This document shows positions 1-6,218 of a stretch of DNA of 7,280 nucleotides, piece after piece; positions within the stretch are counted from its first letter, which is position 1, and the number at the start of each line of letters is the position of its first letter. Under the pieces are notes generated by a model. It was not told the origin of the DNA. It made no database searches and saw nothing but the letters and a program-made list of their open reading frames with translations. The position numbers and the translations under genes are program-made. Source of the stretch: Planctomycetota bacterium (lineage in GTDB: Bacteria > Planctomycetota > Phycisphaerae > UBA1845 > PWPN01); assembly GCA_020346805.1 (NCBI GenBank), contig CP070790.1, forward strand, positions 3,171,456 through 3,178,735, in the 5' to 3' direction.

Positions 1-1325
1 CCTGCTGCCAGGGTCTCTCCCAGGTACTGCTCCATTTTCTGCGATAACAGGTGCAAACCCCGTCGCTGTCTTTGCTCGATGTGCATATCCACAAACTCGA
101 CGGTGGGCATGGGCAGGTCTTCAATTCGTTTGGGTAAGGTGATGCGTTGGAAATGTTCCAACCTTTCACAGTTGTACCAGGTTTCCAATGATGGGGTAGC
201 CGATCCCAGCACGATGGGGATGGACTCTAACTGGGCTCGTTTAACTGCCACTTCCCTGGTATGAAAGCGGGGGGCTTGTTGATTCTTAAAGCTCGATTCC
301 TGAGGTTCGTCGATGACTATTAACCCGAGATTCAGACAAGGGGCGAACACGGCGCTGCGTGTGCCAATAACCACGCGTTTTTCACCGCGGGCGATGGCTG
401 AGTAAGTCAGTGAGCGCTGTACGCCGGTTAATCCGCTGTGAATGACGGCCACGTTATCAAATCGACGGGCCAGACGATCGACGATTTGGGTGGTCAGGGC
501 GATTTCCGGCACCAACAATATTGCCTGTTTATCTTTAGCCAGTACCGCCCGTATGGAACGGATGTAGACTTCGGTTTTACCGCTGCCGCTTACGCCATAT
601 AAAAGCAATGTGCGAAAATCATTTTCATCAAACATGCTTATAATATGTTCCAAGGCCAGTTTTTGATAGTTGTTCAACTCGAAGGTCGGCTCAATTCCCG
701 GCCGATCGAAATCCGGGGCGGCTGCGGGTTGGCGGTTGATTTTCATTTCTAACAAGCCGGCCTTGGTCATGGCGGAGATAATCCCTTTGCTGGTTTTGCT
801 GTTGGTGATGAGTGTGTCCTGATCCAGACCCTCCGGATGGGCGGAAAGGGCATTGATAACCGCTTGCCTTTTGGCCGTAAGTTTCGGCAGTTGTTGTCCG
901 GTTAGTCGGTATGTGCGGATGGTACGGAATCCACTCTGTTTGCGAATCGGTTCCGGTACCATGGCCGCCAGTGTTCGGCCCAGCGGACAGCAGTAATAGC
1001 GCGACATCCATAGTCCGAGGTCGATGAGTGTATTGCTCAGCAAGCGTTCCCGATCGAGCACGTCGGTTACCGGTTTGAGGGTACTGGTCCATATTTCACG
1101 ACCTACCGCGATGCAGAAAGCGGGTGATGGTTTGCGGTTTTTGCCGAAGGGTACCAGTAACCTCTTGCCCGGTTCGACTTTCTCGACCAGTTGATCCGGT
1201 ATGGCGAAGCTGTACTGTCCCTCGATGGCCGCCACCATGGCCACCCGGGCTACCGGCCCTTCGCGTTGTTGACCGGATTCGATCCATAGGGACGAGTTTT
1301 GCGTATTAGATGATTGTGTCACCAT
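1..1325 (-). CDS. priA: Primosomal protein N' / replication restart helicase PriA, partial (C-terminus beyond window)
   Basis: PriA is a superfamily 2 DNA helicase that recognises stalled or collapsed replication forks and starts primosome reassembly. The reading frame is open from ATG at 1325 to the window edge (441 residues). The N-terminal part (about 25-125) resembles the PriA 3'-DNA-binding domain and includes LLVPFGKNRK and RYYCCPLGRTL. A linker and winged-helix-like part follow. The helicase core starts near residue 225, with Walker A GVSGSGKTEVY (Lys250), LLVPEIALT (motif Ia), DEPQESSFKNQ (motif II, residues 339-349) and LGSATPS (motif III). Motif II reads DEPQ where E. coli PriA has DEEH; the Asp-Glu pair is kept. 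The zinc-binding cysteines and motifs IV-VI would lie outside the window. The start is chosen at ATG 1325 because the conserved VARVAMVAAIEG segment begins about 25 residues later; no strong ribosome binding site is visible. It is transcribed divergently from the ABC operon. Confidence 0.95.
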   Translation of the reverse strand, partial: MVTQSSNTQNSSLWIESGQQREGPVARVAMVAAIEGQYSFAIPDQLVEKVEPGKRLLVPFGKNRKPSPAFCIAVGREIWTSTLKPVTDVLDRERLLSNTLIDLGLWMSRYYCCPLGRTLAAMVPEPIRKQSGFRTIRTYRLTGQQLPKLTAKRQAVINALSAHPEGLDQDTLITNSKTSKGIISAMTKAGLLEMKINRQPAAAPDFDRPGIEPTFELNNYQKLALEHIISMFDENDFRTLLLYGVSGSGKTEVYIRSIRAVLAKDKQAILLVPEIALTTQIVDRLARRFDNVAVIHSGLTGVQRSLTYSAIARGEKRVVIGTRSAVFAPCLNLGLIVIDEPQESSFKNQQAPRFHTREVAVKRAQLESIPIVLGSATPSLETWYNCERLEHFQRITLPKRIEDLPMPTVEFVDMHIEQRQRRGLHLLSQKMEQYLGETLAA

Positions 1326-1506
1326 ATTACCCGAATACCGAACATGCCTGGAATCTTTCAGTGTTTGGCTGTTTTGTAACCGATGTTTGAGTATAAAGCA
1401 CGGGTGGAACATGGGATACATTATTTTTTTATCGCTTGTCAATTATTAAAGTAGCGACGACAATGGCGGACCAGATTAGGGGCCGCTATGGAGTATTAAT
1501 AAAGGC
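1326..1506. promoter_or_regulatory. Divergent intergenic region between priA and the ABC transporter operon
   Basis: This 181-bp gap must carry the promoters for priA (minus) and the ABC operon (plus). Its centre (about 1420-1450) is AT-rich with a T7 run. On the minus strand a perfect TTGACA lies at 1442-1437, but no good -10 follows at 16-18 bp; a separate TATACT lies at 1395-1390, about 65 nt before the priA start. The same seven bases read TTGTCAA on the plus strand, so the two promoters may share or overlap their -35 sites. No operator or riboswitch fold is recognised. Confidence 0.4.
1436..1464 (+). promoter_or_regulatory. Candidate sigma70-type promoter for the ABC transporter operon
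   Basis: The candidate has a -35 of TTGTCA (1436-1441), a 17-bp spacer and a -10 of GACAAT (1459-1464), giving a leader of about 35 nt before the ATG at 1507. The -35 matches the consensus at five of six positions and the -10 at four of six. The arms TTGTC and GACAA also form a short inverted repeat. This is a pattern match only and could be chance in an AT-rich stretch. Confidence 0.3.
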
Positions 1507-2292
1507 ATGATCGAAGTTTACGATTTGGTAAAGACCTTTCCGACTGCCGAGGGACCTGAAAAAAGGGCGGTGGCGGGGCTCAGCTTTCGCGTCGCTCCGG
1601 GCGAGATCTATGGCCTGCTGGGCCCCAATGGAGCAGGAAAGACTACTACTTTGCGGATTCTGTCGGGCCTGATAGGTCCCACCTCCGGTCGGGCCGTCGT
1701 GGGGGGGATTGATGTCACCGCAGATATGTTGACGGTTAAAAAGTCGATCGGTTTCATGACCGCCCACGCCGGCTTATATCAGCGTTTGAGCCCCCGTGAA
1801 TTGCTCATGTATTTTGCGGAACTGCACGACATGGATTACTTGACCGCCCATCGCCGGGCCGGTGAATTGATTGATTGGCTGGAAATGGGTGATTTCGCCG
1901 ATCTGCGATGCGGCGCTTTATCCACAGGTCAGAGGCAGCGTACCAATATTGCCCGGGCACTGATCTCCAATCCCCCTATATTGATCATGGACGAGCCTAC
2001 CCTGGGACTCGATGTTCTGACCAATCGCTTGATACTGGATTTCATTCGCCGGGAACGAGACAACGGAAAGGCTATCTTGTTGTGTACTCATTATCTGGAT
2101 GAAGCGGAGACACTTTGCGATCGCATAGGTCTGTTGCATCAGGGACAGTTGATTGCCGAGGGTGATTTACAGAGTCTTCGCCGGCAGAGCGGTTGTGAAC
2201 GTCTTACGGAAATATTCCTGAAGTGTGTGGGCCAGTCAGGCGCCCACATATTGGAAACCGGATCTTTATTTAGTGAGGATCCCAAGGCATGA
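1507..2292 (+). CDS. NatA-like ABC transporter ATP-binding protein
   Basis: This is the cytoplasmic ATPase of an ABC-2 type exporter; its partner is the permease encoded immediately downstream. The 261 residues hold a full nucleotide-binding domain: Walker A GPNGAGKT (39-46), signature LSTGQRQR (138-145), Walker B ILIMDEP (158-164), D-loop GLDV, and switch His195 in CTHYLDEAE. The signature LSTGQ and following TNIARAL are typical of the NatA group (Na+ efflux and relatives, COG4555). At the Q-loop the usual Gln is absent: the segment reads IGFMTAHAGLY, which I believe is common in NatA-type proteins. The C-terminal 40 residues (after EGDLQSL) are a short family tail. ATG 1507 is preceded by GGAG at 1490-1493 and AAAGG at 1501-1505, neither ideally spaced. 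The stop overlaps the next start by 4 bp (ATGA), which implies translational coupling. The transported substrate cannot be read from the sequence. Confidence 0.93.
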   Translation: MIEVYDLVKTFPTAEGPEKRAVAGLSFRVAPGEIYGLLGPNGAGKTTTLRILSGLIGPTSGRAVVGGIDVTADMLTVKKSIGFMTAHAGLYQRLSPRELLMYFAELHDMDYLTAHRRAGELIDWLEMGDFADLRCGALSTGQRQRTNIARALISNPPILIMDEPTLGLDVLTNRLILDFIRRERDNGKAILLCTHYLDEAETLCDRIGLLHQGQLIAEGDLQSLRRQSGCERLTEIFLKCVGQSGAHILETGSLFSEDPKA

Positions 2293-4421
2293 GTCAGTCT
2301 AGGCGGATCGGTGCGATTTACCGCAAGGAATTGACGGATATTCTGCGCGATCGGCGAACCCTGATTGCCATGATCGTCATTCCGGTGGTGCTCTATCCGC
2401 TGCTGATGATCGGTTTTATGCGTGCCGCCGAAGGCGATGAGGCTCGTATTCGAGCCCAACAATTCATTATTGAAGTTGATAACGAACCAACCCGCAGCGA
2501 ACTCGAACAGGTCTTGAGTCAATATTCACAGGATATGCTTAAACAGGGTGAGCAAGGGCCGAAGTTTAAGGTTCTGGTGGGGCATACCTCAGGTGAGGAG
2601 TTAGGCGACGAGGTACAACTGCGGGTGGTACTCGGCCAGGAGGATACGGACTCATATCTGCTGCGTCGCCGTGTGGTCAGAATCATGTATAACGAAGTGA
2701 ATGTTTTTAGCCGAACCGCTATGCAGGAGTTGTCCGGTGTTTTTGACCGGATCGGCGAGTTTCTAATGCGCCAATATTTGCGGGATAACCTGGGTGATAC
2801 CATTTCAGGTGTACCCGCCGAACGGGGCATCGAGTTGATTCTTGAGCCGATTGTGGTCGATACCAAATCAACGGCCACGGAATTACAGCGTGGCGGATGG
2901 GCCCTGGGTCAGATTGTCCCGTTTATCCTGGTACTGTTGACTATTACCGGCGCGGTATATCCGGCTATCGACCTGACCGCCGGCGAACGCGAACGGGGTA
3001 CTCTGGAAACATTGATGGCCGCTCCGGTACCTATTCTACAATTAATTGTGGGTAAGTTTCTGGTGGTTGCGACCATCGGGATGTTTGTGGCCGCCTTAAA
3101 TGTGGTCAGCGTTGGGGCCACCATGCATTTCAGCGGTTTGACCCAGGCCATCACCTCCGAACTGCCCACCCGATTACCCGCCAGCGCCCTGCTTATCATA
3201 TTGTTTTGTATGATCCCGTTTGCCCTGCTTTTTTCCGCCATCCTGGTTGCGGTTTGCAGCTTTGCCCGTACCTTCAAGGAAGCCCAGAACTATGTTATGC
3301 CGGTGATTATCGGGGCCATGATACCGGCTATGGTAGTTGTGATGCCCAGTATTCGACTGGAAGGCATCATGCTGGTGGTGCCGGTTGCCAACATGGTTTT
3401 ACTGGTTCGCGATTTATTTCAACAAACCGCCACCTGGACCATGGTCATCGTGGTTTTGCTGTCTACCACCTTGTATGCCATAGCGGCGGTGGCGGTGGCC
3501 GCCCGTTTGTTCGGCCAGGAGGCGGTGCTCTTTGCCGACGCCGGTTCTTACAAAACTCTGTTTCGTCGCAGTCTTTTTCCGCCGCTTGAGAGACCCAGTA
3601 TATCCCAGGCCCTGCTCTTGGCGGCTCTTCTGTTTCCAGCCAGCTTTTATGCTCAATCGCTGGTGTCGGGTGTATCGCAGGATAATTTTGTGGGTGCCAT
3701 GTCTTTGTTTGCCCTGGTGCAGTTTTTCCTGATGTTTATGCTTTTACCATTATGTTTGGCGGGCTATCTCAAAATCGATGTGGTCCGGACATTCCGCCTT
3801 CGTTGGCCGGGCAAAGCCCGGATTTGGCTGGCAGTTTTGCTGCTGGGTACGTCGAGCTGGGTTGTTGCTCATCAGTTCCTGCTGTTGCAATCGGAATACA
3901 TCACGCCCTCGAAGGCCTTGGCCGAATCATTGGAGACCCTTGAGGCTAAACTGGCTGAACAGTCGTTATGGGTGATTCTCTTGCTGTTGGCCGTTGTGCC
4001 GGCGGTAGCCGAGGAATGGCTGTTCCGTGGATTTTTTCTGAGCGGCACCGCCTCCAGTCTGAAGAAATGGTCGGCCATCATTATGGTGTCGGTGATTTTC
4101 GGAATTTATCATTTTTTGATCGATCATATACTGGTCAAAGCCCTGTTGGGTGTGCTGCTGGCCTATCTTTGCTGGCAGACCCGATCCCTTTTACCGGGCA
4201 TCATAGTACATATTATGCATAATGGATGGGTCTTAATCTTAAGTCGCTATCCGGATCTGGCTAGTAGGGTTGGATTGCCTGAAGATAGCAATGTTGCCCA
4301 GGCTCACTTGCCCTCCCATATTCAAATTCCCGCCTTCATTATTTTTGTGCTGGGCGTGATTATTCTCATGACCATACGTGATCATAAGACGTCTTTGGTT
4401 CCGGAAGGTGGATCGGGATGA
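2289..4421 (+). CDS. ABC transporter permease (NatB-like) fused to a CPBP intramembrane protease domain
   Basis: This is a two-part polytopic membrane protein of 710 residues. Residues 1-410 form an ABC-2 permease: a cytoplasmic start with YRKELTDILRDRRTL, a first membrane helix at about 24-46, a large non-membrane domain (47-205), then helices at about 206-230, 250-275, 297-323, 335-355 and 386-405. The ABC-2 motif GERERGTLETLMAAPV (232-247) lies after the second helix. Residues 440-700 carry further helices and a CPBP (CAAX protease, Rce1-like) domain with EEWLFRG (Glu575, Glu576, Arg580), FGIYH (Phe604, His608) and HIMHN (His641, Asn645). These correspond to the three catalytic motifs of the family, so protease activity is plausible. 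Such fusions are, to my knowledge, a named architecture in planctomycete genomes. The upstream ATPase gene overlaps by 4 bp; GAGG at 2275-2278 is a reasonable ribosome binding site. The protease target is unknown. Confidence 0.93.
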   Translation: MSQSRRIGAIYRKELTDILRDRRTLIAMIVIPVVLYPLLMIGFMRAAEGDEARIRAQQFIIEVDNEPTRSELEQVLSQYSQDMLKQGEQGPKFKVLVGHTSGEELGDEVQLRVVLGQEDTDSYLLRRRVVRIMYNEVNVFSRTAMQELSGVFDRIGEFLMRQYLRDNLGDTISGVPAERGIELILEPIVVDTKSTATELQRGGWALGQIVPFILVLLTITGAVYPAIDLTAGERERGTLETLMAAPVPILQLIVGKFLVVATIGMFVAALNVVSVGATMHFSGLTQAITSELPTRLPASALLIILFCMIPFALLFSAILVAVCSFARTFKEAQNYVMPVIIGAMIPAMVVVMPSIRLEGIMLVVPVANMVLLVRDLFQQTATWTMVIVVLLSTTLYAIAAVAVAARLFGQEAVLFADAGSYKTLFRRSLFPPLERPSISQALLLAALLFPASFYAQSLVSGVSQDNFVGAMSLFALVQFFLMFMLLPLCLAGYLKIDVVRTFRLRWPGKARIWLAVLLLGTSSWVVAHQFLLLQSEYITPSKALAESLETLEAKLAEQSLWVILLLLAVVPAVAEEWLFRGFFLSGTASSLKKWSAIIMVSVIFGIYHFLIDHILVKALLGVLLAYLCWQTRSLLPGIIVHIMHNGWVLILSRYPDLASRVGLPEDSNVAQAHLPSHIQIPAFIIFVLGVIILMTIRDHKTSLVPEGGSG

Positions 4422-4448
4422 AATAAAAATGACGGGCAAATAAAGAAC

Positions 4449-4477
4449 CCACGACCCGAGGTCTGTGGATTTTTATT
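4449..4477 (+). terminator. Rho-independent terminator after the ABC operon
   Basis: The stem pairs CCACGACC (4449-4456) with GGTC-T-GTGG (4460-4468) around the loop CGA, with one bulged T at 4464, and is followed by ATTTTTATT. It lies 27 nt after the permease-protease stop codon. Read on the minus strand, the same hairpin is followed by a weaker GTTCTTTATTT tract, so it may also stop transcription of the convergent exported-protein gene, which ends at 4512. Confidence 0.7.
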
Positions 4478-4511
4478 GGTGGGCATGGGTGTTGTTGCAG
4501 TATTATCCGAA

Positions 4512-4946
4512 TTATTCAACCGGTACGGGTTGTTCGACAGGCACGGGTTGCTCGACAGGTACGGGTTGTTCGATATCTATCAGGCCCGGCAGGAATTCAC
4601 CAAGTAGTCCCAACATATTTGTGAGGGAATCGAGAAAGGCCAGCAGCAAGCTTTTTCGGAGGGATGGTTTCAGCGATTCTTCGGTTTGTGAGTACTCGGC
4701 TCCGCCGAATGCCCGCAAGGATTTTTGTATTTGTTCCGAATGTCGGGCTCGCGCCTCTGATGTCCATAAGCCCGGTCGTCTGGCAGCGAGACCACTGCTT
4801 TTTACATTGTTCCGCGGCTGTTTGAGTTCGCTTCCGCCGCCGTTGATTGGTGGTTGTATTTCTTGGGCTAATCCTGAACTCTGGAATGCGAAACATGTAG
4901 CCACCATAACGAGTATGATACCAACTTTATCACGGTTAATTGCCAT
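4512..4946 (-). CDS. Small exported protein of unknown function with a C-terminal EQPVPV repeat
   Basis: I do not recognise this family. From the chosen start the product has 144 residues. It begins with a good Sec signal peptide: a basic start MAINRDK, a hydrophobic core VGIILVMVATCFAF and a likely signal peptidase I site after SSGLA. The mature part starts polar and Pro/Gly-rich, has a basic Arg/Ser-rich middle, then an apolar possibly amphipathic stretch (SLLLAFLDSLTNMLGLLGEFLPGLI), and ends with three copies of EQPVPV and a final Glu. ATG 4946 is preferred because GGAG (4959-4956) sits 9 nt upstream; an in-frame ATG at 4961 and a GTG at 5036 that would overlap mqnE are less likely. The gene lies 70 nt downstream of mqnE on the same strand and converges with the ABC operon. 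The signal peptide and the ribosome binding site support a real gene; its function is open. A lipoprotein is unlikely because the residue before the Cys is Thr. Confidence 0.72.
   Translation of the reverse strand: MAINRDKVGIILVMVATCFAFQSSGLAQEIQPPINGGGSELKQPRNNVKSSGLAARRPGLWTSEARARHSEQIQKSLRAFGGAEYSQTEESLKPSLRKSLLLAFLDSLTNMLGLLGEFLPGLIDIEQPVPVEQPVPVEQPVPVE
4522..4575 (-). repeat. Three 18-bp tandem repeats encoding EQPVPV
   Basis: Three consecutive 18-bp units (4522-4539, 4540-4557, 4558-4575) on the plus strand follow the pattern GGYACGGGTTGYTCGAYA and differ only at pyrimidine transitions. On the coding minus strand they give EQPVPV three times in frame at the very end of the small exported protein. 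Unit length is a multiple of three, so copy-number change would lengthen or shorten the tail without a frameshift. Confidence 0.95.
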
Positions 4947-4977
4947 TGTTGTTATCTCCATGCATAAGCCCTGGATT

Positions 4978-4990
4978 ATTATAGGCCTAT
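4978..4990 (-). promoter_or_regulatory. Candidate -10 box and palindrome upstream of the small exported protein gene
   Basis: A perfect TATAAT lies at 4983-4978 on the minus strand, 31 nt before the ATG at 4946. It overlaps the perfect 10-bp palindrome ATAGGCCTAT (4981-4990). No convincing -35 sits 16-18 bp upstream, so either an activator would be needed or this is chance. If real, it would give the small gene its own promoter inside the mqnE operon. Confidence 0.3.
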
Positions 4991-5016
4991 TGGACTTTCC
5001 GGATGCAGTAATATTC

Positions 5017-6192
5017 CTAATGTCGGTTAAATTCACCCCCCCACTGGAGGTTCTTTTGCCTATCAGATTCGTCTCGAACCACCCTTTGATATAAGGTATC
5101 CCGTTCGACGGGCACGCCGCCGGCTTCTATTATAAGCCTTTTGATTCTGTCCGACGACAGTTCCTGATGCGTCGTGCTTTGGCCGTGGCCTTTAGTAATA
5201 TCATAATACACCACCGTGCCGTCGAAGTCATCCACACCCCAATTCAGGCTGACCTGGGCGAGTTTTGGCGATTGCATGATCCAAAAAGCCTTAAGGTGGG
5301 CGACATTGTCCAGCATGAGCCGAACAATGGCCAGGGTACGCAGGTCGTCCATTCCGGTCGGCCCCGGCAAATGGGCTAACTCACTGCCCTGGGGGATAAA
5401 CGGCAGTGGAACAACACAATTGAAATGGGCATTGCCCTTGGCCAATGATTCATCCTGATGCTCGCGCAGTTTGATCAGGTGACTGATCCGTTCCGTCGGT
5501 TTTTCAATATGGCCGTAGAGCATGGTTGCGTTGGAGAATATGCCCAGTTGGTGCGCGGTTCGATGGACGTCAAACCACCCTTCGTGCCCCACCTTGCTTT
5601 TGAATACTTGGTCGTGGACGCGATCGTCAAATATTTCCGCTCCACCGCCGGGTAAACTACCCAAACCCGCATCGCGTAAACGTTCAAGCACTTGTTGTAT
5701 GGATAATCTCGGTTTGCTGATTCGGGTGAAGTGGATGATTTCTATGGCGGTGAAGGCCTTTATATGAAGTTTGGGGCAGGCCTGGCGTATGCATCGGCAC
5801 ATGTCCACATAGTAGTTGAAGGGCAGCTTGGGATGCAGGCCGCCGACAATATGTACTTCGGTGGCCCCTTGGTGGTAAGCGTGTTGGGCCCGCTCGACTA
5901 TTTGGTCAACGGTGAGTTCGTAACCACCATTCTGATCATCGCTTTTGCTGTATGGTTTATAGAAGGAGCAAAATTGACATCGCAGCACGCAATAATTCGT
6001 ATAGTTAATGTGCAAGTTGATATTGTAGTAAGTAGTTCGTCCATGCAGTCTTTCGCGCACCATGTTGGCTAATTCGCCGATGGTGTGTATATCCGGAGAC
6101 TCGTAGAGCCGAACACCGTCTTCATAACTGAGCCGCTTGCCGGCACCGACCTTCTCGGCAATGGATTGCAAGTCACTGGTGGTGGTAGACAT
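5017..6192 (-). CDS. mqnE: Aminofutalosine synthase MqnE (radical SAM)
   Basis: MqnE uses S-adenosylmethionine to join the adenosyl group to 3-[(1-carboxyvinyl)oxy]benzoate, giving aminofutalosine, an early step of the futalosine route to menaquinone. With the ATG start the product has 391 residues, the usual family length. It has the radical SAM CX3CX2C motif in NYTNYCVLRCQFCSFYK, three cysteines that bind the 4Fe-4S cluster, followed by HIVGGLHPKLPF, HIKAFTAIEI, LPGGGAEIFDDRV, SNATMLYGHIE and FDGTVVYYDITKGHG. These fit MqnE better than MqnC or CofH: the GGGAEIF and NATMLYGHIE blocks and the HxKAFTA segment are as I know them in MqnE. ATG 6192 is preferred over TTG 6195 because AAAGGA (6206-6201) is 8 nt upstream of the ATG. 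The gene lies 26 bp downstream of the TIM-barrel gene. A G7 tract occurs just before the stop codon. No other mqn gene is in the window. Confidence 0.93.
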   Translation of the reverse strand: MSTTTSDLQSIAEKVGAGKRLSYEDGVRLYESPDIHTIGELANMVRERLHGRTTYYNINLHINYTNYCVLRCQFCSFYKPYSKSDDQNGGYELTVDQIVERAQHAYHQGATEVHIVGGLHPKLPFNYYVDMCRCIRQACPKLHIKAFTAIEIIHFTRISKPRLSIQQVLERLRDAGLGSLPGGGAEIFDDRVHDQVFKSKVGHEGWFDVHRTAHQLGIFSNATMLYGHIEKPTERISHLIKLREHQDESLAKGNAHFNCVVPLPFIPQGSELAHLPGPTGMDDLRTLAIVRLMLDNVAHLKAFWIMQSPKLAQVSLNWGVDDFDGTVVYYDITKGHGQSTTHQELSSDRIKRLIIEAGGVPVERDTLYQRVVRDESDRQKNLQWGGEFNRH

Positions 6193-6218
6193 CAAGGTAT
6201 TCCTTTCAGACAGGTATT

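Noticed and set aside
691..1309. Several open frames on both strands (691-1092 minus, 1096-1287 minus, 1124-1309 plus)
   Set aside because: They are alternative readings of priA, whose own frame is continuous and shows helicase motifs.
1488..1499. Three-codon leader (ATG GAG TAT TAA) just before the ABC ATPase, preceded by AGGGG
   Set aside because: Too short to separate from chance; no attenuator-like hairpins nearby.
1486..1767. Minus-strand frame of 93 codons covering the start of the ABC ATPase gene
   Set aside because: Antisense to a region encoding Walker A; no ribosome binding site or domain.
2519..3277. Minus-strand frames of 119 and 122 codons inside the permease gene
   Set aside because: Antisense shadows with high Ser/Arg/Thr content, no domain and no start signals.
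4947..5036. Longer start for the exported protein (GTG at 5036, or ATG at 4961)
   Set aside because: The extension overlaps mqnE and would place about 30 polar residues before the signal peptide; ATG 4946 has a GGAG at 9 nt.
4465..5094. Long plus-strand open frame (209 codons) with STGTGC repeats
   Set aside because: It is antisense to the exported-protein gene and to the end of mqnE. Its repeat is only the reverse reading of the EQPVPV units, it has no recognisable domain, and it overlaps the terminator.
5017..6195. MqnC or CofH as the identity of the radical SAM protein
   Set aside because: The blocks after the cysteine motif (GGLHP, HIKAFTA, GGGAEIF, NATMLYGHIE, FDGTVV) fit aminofutalosine synthase better than those relatives.
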